From NCBI GenBank assembly GCA_035532535.1, contig DATKQT010000026.1, positions 1 through 64,000 of the forward strand: 64,000 nt of DNA. The letters run 5' to 3'. The notes beneath the pieces were generated by a model. The model was not told the DNA's origin. It made no database searches and saw only the letters and a program-made list of their open reading frames with translations. Made by a program: the position numbers and the translations under genes. Below, piece by piece: positions 24,938 to 33,411 of this stretch (position 1 is the first letter of the stretch; each line of letters starts with the position of its first letter). The DNA is from Palsa-739 sp035532535 (GTDB lineage Bacteria > Actinomycetota > Thermoleophilia > Gaiellales > Gaiellaceae).

Positions 24938-26082
24938 CCAGCATCAAGAGAGTGCACGTGCTGTTCGCCGCGATGGCGGTAGCACTGTGCGTTCCCGCGG
25001 CAGGCATCAGCTCGGGCAACGGGCTGCCGACGTCGATCGGCAAGGGCGAGGGGCAGCTCAACCTGATCGCATGGGAGGGCTACACGCAGCCGCAATGGGT
25101 GAAGCCGTTCGAGAAGGCGACCGGCTGCCAGGTGAACGCGAAGTACGCGGGCTCCTCGGACGAGATGGTGACGCTCATGCGTCAGGGCGGCGGTTCGCAG
25201 TACGACGGCGTCTCGGCGTCGGGCGATGCAAGTCTCCGCCTGATCTACGGGCACGACGTCCAGCCGGTGAACCCCAACCTCATCCCGGACTGGAAGAACT
25301 TCATTCCGGCGCTCAAGTCGCCGCTGCACAACACCGTCAAGGGCGTGCACTACGGCATCTCGCTGCAGTGGGGCCCGAACACGCTCCTCTACAACACGAA
25401 GCTCGTGAAGCCGGCGCCGACGAGCTGGTCGGTCATCTACAGCCAGAAGTACAAGGGCAAGATCACCGTTCCGGACAACCCGATCCAGATCGCGGACGCG
25501 GCGCTCTACCTGTCGAAGTCGCAGCCGTCGCTCAAGATCACCGATCCGTACGAGCTGAACTCGGCCCAGTTCAACGCGGCGATCAACCTGCTGAAGCAGC
25601 AGAAGCCGCTGATCAAGAAGTACTGGGCGCTCGCGTCGGACGAGATCGACCTGTTCAAGAACGGCGATGCGGTCGTCGGCGCTTCGTGGCCGTATCAGAC
25701 CAACACGCTCATCGCGGCGAAGGCCCCGGTCAAGGACCTCATCCCCAAGGAGGGCGCGACCGGTTGGGCTGACACGTGGATGATGTCGGCGCACGCGAAA
25801 CATCCGAACTGCATGTACAAGTGGATGGCGTGGGTCTCGACGCCGAAGGTGCAGGCGGAGCAGGCGATCTACTTCGGTGAGACGCCCGCGAATCCGCTGG
25901 CGTGCCCGATCATGAACAAGCTGTCTCCCGGGTCCGCGGCGCAGTATCACTGCGGCGCGTCGGCCAAGTACTTCGACTCGATCCACTTCTGGAAGACGCC
26001 GGTGGCAGCGTGCGGCAACGGCCAGAACAACTGCATGGACTACACCCAGTGGCAGCAAGCCTGGACGCAGCTCAAGGGCTGA
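24934..26082 (+). CDS. Extracellular solute-binding protein, PotD/spermidine-putrescine type
   Basis: 382 aa. Signal sequence (residues 1-24, hydrophobic 8-22); the Cys at 19 lacks a proper lipobox, so it may be released or anchored otherwise. LNLIAWEGYTQPQWVKPFEK and the two-lobe arrangement match family 1 binding proteins for polyamines. Six or more Cys residues near the C-terminus (CPIMNK, YHCGAS, ACGNGQNNC) suggest disulphides. GTG 24934 with GGAGGG five bases upstream. Confidence 0.9.
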   Translation: MTSIKRVHVLFAAMAVALCVPAAGISSGNGLPTSIGKGEGQLNLIAWEGYTQPQWVKPFEKATGCQVNAKYAGSSDEMVTLMRQGGGSQYDGVSASGDASLRLIYGHDVQPVNPNLIPDWKNFIPALKSPLHNTVKGVHYGISLQWGPNTLLYNTKLVKPAPTSWSVIYSQKYKGKITVPDNPIQIADAALYLSKSQPSLKITDPYELNSAQFNAAINLLKQQKPLIKKYWALASDEIDLFKNGDAVVGASWPYQTNTLIAAKAPVKDLIPKEGATGWADTWMMSAHAKHPNCMYKWMAWVSTPKVQAEQAIYFGETPANPLACPIMNKLSPGSAAQYHCGASAKYFDSIHFWKTPVAACGNGQNNCMDYTQWQQAWTQLKG

Positions 26083-26984
26083 GTCACAAACCGCCGGGCC
26101 GCCCCACGCGGGCGGCCCGGCTCCGGCTCACCGGGCTCTTCTGGCGGCATCCGTGGGCGAAGGCGCTCTTGCTCCTCGCGCCTCCACTGCTGGCGTTCAC
26201 GCTCGTCTACATCACCGCGCTCGTTGCGCTCTTCATCTCCTCGTTCTGGACGGTGAACCCGTTCACGACGGAGATCCAGCACATCTGGAACGTCCAGAAC
26301 TACAAGACCCTCTGGGAGTCGACCGCGTACCGGTCGATCGCGCTGCGCACCATCGGCATCGCTGCTGGAGTGACGCTCGCTGACGCGGTCCTCGCGTTCC
26401 CGCTCGGCTACTTCATGGCACGCATCGCCGGCGGCCGTTCGCGCGCGTTCATCTTCGTCGCCGTGCTCCTGCCGTTGTGGTCGAGCTACCTCATCCGCGT
26501 CTACATCTGGCGGCTGATCCTCGACGACAAGGGCGTCCTCAACTGGACGCTGCAGAAGGTCGGCCTTCCGGCCGCCAACATCGGCTACTCGAACTGGGCC
26601 GTCTGGCTCATCTTCACGTACGTCTGGCTCCCGTTCATGGTGCTCCCCGTGTACGGCGCGCTCGAGCGCATTCCCGAGTCGTACCTGGAGGCGTCCCGTG
26701 ATCTCGGCGCCGGCGGGTTGACGACGTTCCGTCGCATCGTCCTGCCGCTCGCGCTCCCCGGCGTCGTCGCCGGTTCGATCTTCACGTTCTCCCTGACGCT
26801 CGGCGACTACGTCACGCCGCTGCTCGCGGGCGGTGCGTCCTCGCAGTTCATCGGAAACGTCGTCTACGACACGATCGGCTCGAACAACGTGCCGTTCGCG
26901 GCTGCGTTTGCCGCGGTGCCACTCGCGGTCATGGGCCTCTACCTCCTGCTCGCGCGCAAGCTGGGCGCGTTCGAGGCCCTCTGA
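26079..26984 (+). CDS. ABC transporter permease, PotB-like (CTG start proposed)
   Basis: 301 aa from CTG 26079. Six transmembrane helices, first at about residues 28-58, with the cytoplasmic EAA loop EASRDLGAGGLTTFRRIVLP that binds PotA. No ATG or GTG lies in frame before the first helix. CTG overlaps the binding-protein stop as CTGA; the alternative TTG 26169 has GAAGG five bases upstream but would remove the basic N-terminal tail. I favour the CTG start because the same CTGA arrangement recurs twice in the window. Confidence 0.85.
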   Translation: MSHKPPGRPTRAARLRLTGLFWRHPWAKALLLLAPPLLAFTLVYITALVALFISSFWTVNPFTTEIQHIWNVQNYKTLWESTAYRSIALRTIGIAAGVTLADAVLAFPLGYFMARIAGGRSRAFIFVAVLLPLWSSYLIRVYIWRLILDDKGVLNWTLQKVGLPAANIGYSNWAVWLIFTYVWLPFMVLPVYGALERIPESYLEASRDLGAGGLTTFRRIVLPLALPGVVAGSIFTFSLTLGDYVTPLLAGGASSQFIGNVVYDTIGSNNVPFAAAFAAVPLAVMGLYLLLARKLGAFEAL

Positions 26985-27826
26985 TGGAGCGCCGCTCGAC
27001 CCGCATCGCGATGGGCGCCTGGTCGGCGTTCGTCGTCCTGTTCCTCTGGATTCCGCTCGCCCTCATCGTCCTCTACGCGTTCAACAAGTCGAACGTGCAG
27101 AGCTGGCCGATTCCGGCCTTCACGACGCACTGGTTCCACGCCGCTTGGACGGCGGAGGTCAGGACCTCGTTGTGGCTGTCCGTCCGCGTCGGCCTGATCG
27201 CGACCGGGATCGCGCTCGTGCTCGGCTCCGCCGCGGCGTTCGGCGTCGCCCGCTTCAGCTTCTTCGGACGCGAGGCGGTCTCGTTTCTGCTCGTGCTGCC
27301 GATCGCGCTGCCTGGGATCGTCACGGGCATCGCGCTCAGCTCGGCCTTCATCGCCGGTCACATCAACCTGTCGTTGTGGACGATCGTGATCGGTCATGCC
27401 ACGTTCTGCGTCGTCATCGTCTACAACAACGTTCTCGCCCGGTTACGACGCGCATCGCCCTCGCTCATCGAGGCGTCGCAGGATCTCGGCGCGGACGGCT
27501 GGCAGACGTTCCGCTTCGTCGTCTGGCCGGTCCTCTCCACCGCGCTCGTCGCCGGCGGCCTGCTCGCGTTCGCGCTGTCGTTCGACGAGGTCATCGTCAC
27601 GACATTCACCGCCGGTGCACAGAACACGATCCCGCTCCTCATCCTCGGCTACATCCGGCTCGGCCAGCAGCTTCCGGTCGTGAACGTGATCGCGTTCACG
27701 ATGATCGTGGTGACCGCGATCCCGGTTCTGCTCGCGCAGCGGCTGATGCGCGACACCGGCGTCCTTCGCCGAACCGCCGGGAACGTCACGGAAGCCGTAG
27801 AGTCGGCGCAGATCACCGCGGTATAG
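26984..27826 (+). CDS. potC: ABC transporter permease, PotC-like
   Basis: 280 aa, six transmembrane helices, EAA loop EASQDLGADGWQTFRFVVWP. TGATG overlap with the PotB-like gene, so coupled. Together with PotA, PotD-like and PotB-like proteins it forms a complete polyamine-type importer. Confidence 0.91.
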   Translation: MERRSTRIAMGAWSAFVVLFLWIPLALIVLYAFNKSNVQSWPIPAFTTHWFHAAWTAEVRTSLWLSVRVGLIATGIALVLGSAAAFGVARFSFFGREAVSFLLVLPIALPGIVTGIALSSAFIAGHINLSLWTIVIGHATFCVVIVYNNVLARLRRASPSLIEASQDLGADGWQTFRFVVWPVLSTALVAGGLLAFALSFDEVIVTTFTAGAQNTIPLLILGYIRLGQQLPVVNVIAFTMIVVTAIPVLLAQRLMRDTGVLRRTAGNVTEAVESAQITAV

Positions 27827-27917
27827 GTTCTCCCGTGCCAGGCACCGGTCGTTCGCACAACAGAGACAATGACGGGCCGCTTGGTACCTGGCTCGGGCGC
27901 ACCCAAGGGAGGCACAC

Positions 27918-29357
27918 ATGAGCACCACGACCACGAGCTACAAGTGCTTCATCGGCGGCGAGTGGGTCGACGCCGCATCCGGCGAGACCATGGAAGTCGT
28001 CAACCCCGCCACGGGCGAGACGATCGCGAACGTCCCGAGCTGCGGCGCGGAGGACGTCGACCGGGCTGTCTCCGCTGCGCGAGAGGCGCTGCCGGCCTGG
28101 CTCGACACGACGCCGAAGGAGCGCTCCGAGCTCCTGCACAAGCTCGCCGACGTACTCGAGGAGAACGCCGAGGAGCTGGCGCAGCTCGAGTCCCGGAACG
28201 TCGGCAAGCCGCTGATGGCGTCGCGGGACGAGATGCCGTTCTCGGCCGACAATCTGCGCTTCTTCGCCGGCGCCGCGCGCCATCTCGAAGGACAATCGGC
28301 GGGCGAGTACATCGCGGGCTACACGTCGATGATCCGGCGCGAGCCGCTCGGGATCGTGGGCGGCATCTGCCCGTGGAACTACCCCCTGATGATGGCCGTC
28401 TGGAAGATGGGGCCTGCGCTCGCGGCCGGCAACGTCCAGGTCATGAAGCCGTCGGAGCAGACACCCCTGTCGCTGCTGCGCTTCGTCCAGCTCGCGCAGG
28501 ACGTCCTCCCCGCCGGCGTCCTGAGCGTCGTGACCGGCGACGGTGTCCCCGTCGGCGAACGCCTCGTCGCGCATCCCGACGTCCGGCTCGTATCGCTCAC
28601 GGGCGATGTCTCGACGGGCAAGGCAATCGCGCGCAACGCGGCGGACACGCTCAAACGCGTGCACCTCGAGCTCGGCGGCAAAGCGCCGATGGTCGTCTTC
28701 GACGATGCAGATCCGGAAGCAGTCGCCGCCGGCATTCGCCTCGGCGGGTACTGGAACTCGGGTCAGGACTGCACCGCGGGCTCACGCGTCATCGCCGGCC
28801 CGAAGATCTACGACACGCTGCTCGAGGCGCTCGTGCCGCAGGTCGAGTCGCTCAAGGTCGGCGATCCGTTCGAGAGCGACGAGATCGAGATGGGCTCGGT
28901 CATCTCGCAGGCCCAGCAGGAGCGCATCCTCGGCTTCCTCGAGCGCGCCAAAGGGGCGACCGTCCTCACGGGCGGCGGGACGAACGGCGACCGCGGCTTC
29001 TTCGTGCAGCCGACCGTCGTCGTGGACGTGAAGCAGACGGACGAGATCGTCCAGAACGAGGTGTTCGGTCCGGTCGTCACCGTGCAGCGCTTCGCGGACG
29101 ACGCCCAGGCGATCGCCTGGGCCAACGACGTCCGCTACGGCCTCGCCGCGTCCGTGTGGACGCGGGACGTCGGCCGCGCGATGAACGCCGTGCGGCGCCT
29201 GCAGTACGGCACCGTCTGGGTGAACGACCACCTGTTGCCCATCACGTCCGAGATGCCGCATGGCGGCTACAAGCAGTCCGGCTACGGCAAGGACATGTCC
29301 ATCTACTCCATGGAGGAGTACACGCAGATCAAGCACGCTGCGTTCAAGATCGACTGA
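27918..29357 (+). CDS. NAD-dependent aldehyde dehydrogenase, aminobutyraldehyde type
   Basis: 479 aa. WNYPLMMAVWKMGPALAAGN, the catalytic Glu in LELGGKAP, catalytic Cys in GQDCTAGSR, and a C-terminal GGYKQSGYGKDMS. Sequence style is that of PatD/BetB enzymes that oxidise 4-aminobutyraldehyde or betaine aldehyde. Placed after a polyamine importer and an omega-aminotransferase, it most likely oxidises 4-aminobutyraldehyde from putrescine. GGGAGG six bases before ATG. The 91-nt gap upstream holds a small GTGCC-A-GGCAC palindrome of unknown use. Confidence 0.87.
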   Translation: MSTTTTSYKCFIGGEWVDAASGETMEVVNPATGETIANVPSCGAEDVDRAVSAAREALPAWLDTTPKERSELLHKLADVLEENAEELAQLESRNVGKPLMASRDEMPFSADNLRFFAGAARHLEGQSAGEYIAGYTSMIRREPLGIVGGICPWNYPLMMAVWKMGPALAAGNVQVMKPSEQTPLSLLRFVQLAQDVLPAGVLSVVTGDGVPVGERLVAHPDVRLVSLTGDVSTGKAIARNAADTLKRVHLELGGKAPMVVFDDADPEAVAAGIRLGGYWNSGQDCTAGSRVIAGPKIYDTLLEALVPQVESLKVGDPFESDEIEMGSVISQAQQERILGFLERAKGATVLTGGGTNGDRGFFVQPTVVVDVKQTDEIVQNEVFGPVVTVQRFADDAQAIAWANDVRYGLAASVWTRDVGRAMNAVRRLQYGTVWVNDHLLPITSEMPHGGYKQSGYGKDMSIYSMEEYTQIKHAAFKID

Positions 29358-29412
29358 CCCTTCTACGGAGGCCGCTGCACGGATCCCGGCCTTACCGAGT
29401 ATCTACGAGGCC

Positions 29413-29709
29413 TTACGCCAGGCGCCGGTACAGGCGGTCGATCATCTCCGGCATCGCTTCGAGCCGTTCGGTGATCGCGCGCAGCCGGAACTCGCGGAAG
29501 TGCTCCGCCTCGACGTCGAGCGCGTCTGCGAGTGTCCGCACGACGTCGTTCGAGGGCACCGGACGGTTGCCGTGGACGAGGTGGTTGAGGTAGCCGGCGG
29601 AGAGGCCCGTCTTGGCCGCGAGCTCACGGTAGGTCACGCCGACCTCGTTCATGAGCGATTCGACCGTCGCGCCGAACGGCTCCTCGCTGAAGCGCCTCTT
29701 GCGAGCCAT
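29413..29709 (-). CDS. Small XRE-family regulator
   Basis: 98 aa. Helix-turn-helix (about 27-75) with TYRELAAKTGLSAGYLNHLVHG. The ATG at 29709 has GGAGG seven bases upstream and overlaps the proS stop (TGATG), so it is expressed with proS. Its target is unknown. Confidence 0.85.
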   Translation of the reverse strand: MARKRRFSEEPFGATVESLMNEVGVTYRELAAKTGLSAGYLNHLVHGNRPVPSNDVVRTLADALDVEAEHFREFRLRAITERLEAMPEMIDRLYRRLA

Positions 29710-31376
29710 CACCAAGCCTCCTTGCCGAGATCGGCGACGCTTAACCGCCGCTCCTCACCGGTGGCGCGGTCGCGAACATCCACCTTGCCGTCCTCACGGC
29801 TCTTCTTCCCCGCGGTTATGCGGATGGGGCAGCCGATGAGGTCGGCGTCAGCGAACTTCTCCCCCGCGCGGAGGTCACGGTCGTCGAGCAGCACGTCGAG
29901 GCCGGCCAGCGAGAGCGCCTCGGCCGCCTCGGCCGCAATCGCCTCCGCCCCCGGGAGCACGACGAGATGGACGTCGTACGGCGCGATCTCCGTCGGCCAA
30001 CCGGCGATGCCGTTCTCGTCGTTCCGCTGCTCGATCACCGCCGCGAGCACGCGGCCGGGGCCGATCCCGTAGCTGCCGCCGAGCAACGGCTTCTCCTTGC
30101 CGTCCTCGTCGAGGAACGTCGCGTCGAGCCCGGCGCTGTACTTGTCGCCGAAGTAGAAGATGTGGCCGACCTCGATCGCGGTCTGGAACGTCAGCGCGCC
30201 GCCGCACTCGGGACAGCGATCGCCCTCCTTCGGCTCGCGCAGGTCGGCGAAGCGCGGCTCGTAGTCGCGCCCCGCCTGCGCCCCGCGTAGATGGAACCCG
30301 TCCTTGTTCGCCCCGGCAACGAACTGCCCATCGTGCAGCGTCAGGTCGGCGATCACCTCGCCCTTGAAGCCGATCGGGCCGAGCGAGCCCCCGCTCGCGC
30401 CGAACGCCTCGCCGATCTCAGCGTCAGTGGATGGACGCGAGCCGGTCTTCAGCGCCGAGAGGAGCTTCGACTCTGACAGGCGGTCGTCCCCGCGGATGAG
30501 CGCGAGCACGACGCGGCCGTCGTCGGTCGTCACGGGCATCGCTTTCGACGTCGCCGCGAGGTCGATGCCGAGAAAGTCGGCCAGTGCCTCGCATGTGGTC
30601 ACGCCCGGCGTCGCGATCTCCTCGGGTGCGACGAGTGTCTCGGGGAACGTCGCCACGCGCGGAATGCCGCGCGCGATCTCGGCGTCGGCTGCGTAGTCCC
30701 CCTTCTCGCAGCGGACGAGCGTGTTCTCACCCGAGCCGGACGGCGCCAGGAAGTCGAAGGTCAGCTCGCCTCCCATGATCCCGCTCTCCGCCTTCACTTC
30801 CTGCGCCTCGACACCGCAGCGCTCGAAGATCCGGTGGTAGGCGACACGATTCTTCTCGAACGACGCGTACGCGCTCGGCTCGTCGCGGTCGAACGAGTAC
30901 GCGTCCTTCATGATGAACTCGCGCACACGCAGAAGGCCACCCCGCGGACGCGGCTCGTCACGGTCCTTCGTCTGGAAGTGGTACCAGAGCTGCGGCAGCT
31001 CCTTGTACGACTGGATCTCGCGCGCGTGGAAGGTGAACGTCTCCTCGTGCGTGATCGGCAGGACGAAGCGGCGACCGGCACGGTCGGTGACGGGGAAGAT
31101 CTCCGGGATCTTGTCGCGGCCGGTCGCCTCCCATAGGTCGATCGGCGTCAACACCGGCGCGAGCATCTCCTGGGCGCCGATCGCGTCCATTTCCTCGCGG
31201 ATGATCTGCTCCACCTTTCGGTGTACCCGCCAGCCGAGCGGGAGGTACGTCCACAGCCCCGCCCCCAGCTGGCGAATGAAGCCGCCGCGCACGAGCAGTT
31301 TGTGCGAGACAGCCTCCGCGTCGGCGGGATCGTCGCGCAGGGTCGGAAGAAAAAGCTGTGAGGCCCGGAAGATCAT
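29709..31376 (-). CDS. proS: Prolyl-tRNA synthetase (bacterial type)
   Basis: 555 aa class II synthetase. N-terminal motif 1-2 region (RGGFIRQLGAGLWTYLPLGWRV, ITHEETFTFHAR), an insertion (editing) domain about 225-380, then motif 3 LGGSYGIGPGRVLAAVIEQ and a C-terminal anticodon-binding domain. Charges tRNA-Pro, one copy of which is encoded 10 kb away. ATG 31376. ispG lies 16 bp upstream on the same strand. Confidence 0.96.
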   Translation of the reverse strand: MIFRASQLFLPTLRDDPADAEAVSHKLLVRGGFIRQLGAGLWTYLPLGWRVHRKVEQIIREEMDAIGAQEMLAPVLTPIDLWEATGRDKIPEIFPVTDRAGRRFVLPITHEETFTFHAREIQSYKELPQLWYHFQTKDRDEPRPRGGLLRVREFIMKDAYSFDRDEPSAYASFEKNRVAYHRIFERCGVEAQEVKAESGIMGGELTFDFLAPSGSGENTLVRCEKGDYAADAEIARGIPRVATFPETLVAPEEIATPGVTTCEALADFLGIDLAATSKAMPVTTDDGRVVLALIRGDDRLSESKLLSALKTGSRPSTDAEIGEAFGASGGSLGPIGFKGEVIADLTLHDGQFVAGANKDGFHLRGAQAGRDYEPRFADLREPKEGDRCPECGGALTFQTAIEVGHIFYFGDKYSAGLDATFLDEDGKEKPLLGGSYGIGPGRVLAAVIEQRNDENGIAGWPTEIAPYDVHLVVLPGAEAIAAEAAEALSLAGLDVLLDDRDLRAGEKFADADLIGCPIRITAGKKSREDGKVDVRDRATGEERRLSVADLGKEAW

Positions 31377-31392
31377 CTGTTGTCCGGGCAGA

Positions 31393-32526
31393 CTACTCGA
31401 GCGGGATCAGTGAAGCTTCCGCCATCGCGAGCGCGGCGGGCTTCGCCATCTTGAGACGTTTCGGACGGTGCATGCCCTCGGCGATCCACTTGTCGATCTC
31501 GAAGAACAACTCCTCGATGAGGATGTCGGACGACACCTTCTTCAGCACGTGTCCGTGTGCGTAGATGAAGCCGACGTCGCGCCCGCCCGCGATGCCGAAG
31601 TCGGCGTCGCCGCTCTCCCCCGGCCCGTTCACGGCGCAGCCGAGGACGGCCACTTCGAACGCCTGCGGATAGTTCGCCAGTCGCGCCTCCACCTCCTCGG
31701 CGAGCGTGTGCACGCCGACGTTGTCGCGACCGCATGACGGGCAGGCGATCATCACCGGCCCTCGCTCGCGGAGCCCGAGCGCCTTGAGGATCTCGAACGC
31801 TGTCTTCGGCTCTTCGACCGGGTCGGCGGACAGCGAGACGCGGATCGTGTCTCCGATCCCTTCGGCGAGCAGGGTGCCGATGCCGACTGCGCTCTTGATC
31901 GAGCCGCTGAAGACCGTGCCCGCTTCCGTGACCCCCAGGTGGAGCGGATAAGGAACGCGCTCGGCGAGCATGCGGTAGGCGCGGATCATCGTCGGCACGT
32001 GGCTCGACTTGACCGAGATCTTGAAGTCGTAGTAGTCGAGCGACTCGAGCAGGCGCACCTCCTCGAGGGCCGCTTCCATGAGCGCCTCCGCCTGGTCGCG
32101 ATGCGCGATGTCCTCGAGATGCTTCGGCAGCGAACCGGAGTTCGCGCCGATCCGCATCGGGATGCCCTTCGCCTTCGCCGCGCGGACGACCTCGGCCACC
32201 TTGTCCGGTCCGCCGATGTTTCCGGGGTTGATGCGGACGGCGGCGACGCCCTGCTCGATCGCCTTCAGAGCAAGAGAGGCGTTGAAGTGGATGTCGGCGA
32301 TGATCGGCACCGGCGAGAAGCGGACGATCTTGCCGAGAGCCTCGGCGTCTTCCGTCTTCGGCACCGCCACGCGCACGATCTCGCAGCCGGCCGAGACGAG
32401 CTCGGCGATCTGTGCGGTCGTCGCCGGCACGTCGTGCGTCTTCGTCGTCGTCATCGACTGGACGACGACGGGCGCGCCGCCGCCGATCTTCACGCCGCCG
32501 ACCGAGATCTGCCGTTCGCTGGCCAT
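31393..32526 (-). CDS. ispG: (E)-4-hydroxy-3-methylbut-2-enyl-diphosphate synthase
   Basis: 377 aa, 4Fe-4S enzyme of the MEP isoprenoid pathway. VVQSMTTTKTHD, the barrel motifs VRINPGNIGG and IGANSGSL, and the cluster cysteines in ACPSCGR and GCAVNGPGE are visible. The upstream TAAACT eight bases from the ATG could be a leaderless promoter; it overlaps the stop of an rseP relic. In most actinobacteria ispG follows rseP directly; here a collagen-like gene intervenes. Confidence 0.95.
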   Translation of the reverse strand: MASERQISVGGVKIGGGAPVVVQSMTTTKTHDVPATTAQIAELVSAGCEIVRVAVPKTEDAEALGKIVRFSPVPIIADIHFNASLALKAIEQGVAAVRINPGNIGGPDKVAEVVRAAKAKGIPMRIGANSGSLPKHLEDIAHRDQAEALMEAALEEVRLLESLDYYDFKISVKSSHVPTMIRAYRMLAERVPYPLHLGVTEAGTVFSGSIKSAVGIGTLLAEGIGDTIRVSLSADPVEEPKTAFEILKALGLRERGPVMIACPSCGRDNVGVHTLAEEVEARLANYPQAFEVAVLGCAVNGPGESGDADFGIAGGRDVGFIYAHGHVLKKVSSDILIEELFFEIDKWIAEGMHRPKRLKMAKPAALAMAEASLIPLE

Positions 32527-32537
32527 CTCAGGCCAGT

Positions 32538-32594
32538 TTAGCCAGGCGCATTCCCACCGAGGTCGTGCTGGAGGGCGATCACCAGATCAGGATA
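32538..32594 (-). pseudogene. Relic of a second rseP 3' end
   Basis: Read on the minus strand, bases 32538-32582 encode VIALQHDLGGNAPG and a TAA stop, against VIALQHDLGSSGPG and TAG at the end of the intact rseP (33412-34641). In nucleotides, 32557-32594 and 33431-33469 match at about 35 of 39 positions, with one deletion in the relic. No more of rseP is found upstream. It marks the original rseP-ispG junction. Confidence 0.75.
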
Positions 32595-32720
32595 CGCAGA
32601 GGAGGCCTGCCCACGTGCGGCCGCCTCGCCGCTGCTCGCCCGGGGGATAGACAACAGCGGCGACGGGTGTTAGTGCTCATGTCACCGGGCGGACAATTCC
32701 AAAAGCAATGGGAGGGCCAC

Positions 32721-33335
32721 GTGAAGCGCATGTTTCTCATTGCTGCGGCATTACTCCTCGTCGGCGGTGGCGTTGCCTGGGCGACGATCCCGAACGACGG
32801 TGGCGTGATCAACGCCTGCTACGCGAGGTCGGGCGGATCGCTGCGCGTGATCGACGCGTCGGTCACGAACTGCAAGTCGACCGAGACGGCACTCAGCTGG
32901 AACCAGCAGGGTGCGCAGGGACCGCAGGGCCCGGCCGGCCCCGCGGGTCCCGCAGGCCCGCAGGGTGCCACGGGCGCTACGGGTGCGCAGGGCGATCCGG
33001 GGCCGACCGGCCCGCAGGGTCCGGCTGGTCCGGCCGGCCCGGCAGGGCCGCAGGGCCCGGCAGGCGTCTCCGGGTACCAAATCGTGACTGCGAGTGTCGC
33101 CGCGGGTGGGGCGCTCCTCACCGGTCACGCGGACTGCCCGACCGGCAAGGTGCCCGTCGGCGGGGGTGGCACCATCGCCGGAACCATCAACACCGGGGGT
33201 GCCGACGGCACCGGTCCGCATGTGTATGAGTCGTTCCCGAACGGCAGTAGCTGGCAGGTCAGCATGGAGGCCTCTGCGGCTTACGCGGGCCAGTACAGCA
33301 TGACGGTGTACGCGGTCTGCGTGAACGCGTCGTAG
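32721..33335 (+). CDS. Secreted collagen-like protein
   Basis: 204 aa. Signal peptide (KRMFLIAAALLLVGGGVAWA), a short domain with two Cys (INACYARSGG, ASVTNCKS) common in actinobacterial surface proteins, 18 uninterrupted Gly-X-Y triplets (about residues 62-115; GPQ, GPA, GAT types), and a C-terminal globular domain with two Cys. GTG 32721 has GGAGG five bases upstream. It is on the opposite strand to the surrounding rseP and ispG genes, flanked by a duplicated rseP end and followed by a strong terminator. Confidence 0.85.
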   Translation: MKRMFLIAAALLLVGGGVAWATIPNDGGVINACYARSGGSLRVIDASVTNCKSTETALSWNQQGAQGPQGPAGPAGPAGPQGATGATGAQGDPGPTGPQGPAGPAGPAGPQGPAGVSGYQIVTASVAAGGALLTGHADCPTGKVPVGGGGTIAGTINTGGADGTGPHVYESFPNGSSWQVSMEASAAYAGQYSMTVYAVCVNAS

Positions 33336-33341
33336 AAGGAA

Positions 33342-33379
33342 GTGAGTGTGGGCGGCGCCTCGGCGCCGCCCACACTCAC
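33342..33379. terminator. Strong hairpin between collagen-like gene and rseP
   Basis: Perfect 18-bp inverted repeat (GTGAGTGTGGGCGGCGCC and complement) around a TC centre. It is positioned between two convergent stop codons (33335 and 33412), so it can serve both strands. There is no T-run on either side. Confidence 0.8.
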
Positions 33380-33411
33380 GCGGGATCTCTTGCGAAGTTT
33401 GGCTGCGTGTT

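Noticed and set aside
27827..27917. A regulatory RNA before the aldehyde dehydrogenase gene
   Set aside because: Only a 5-bp GTGCC/GGCAC hairpin is visible, not enough to support a structured RNA.
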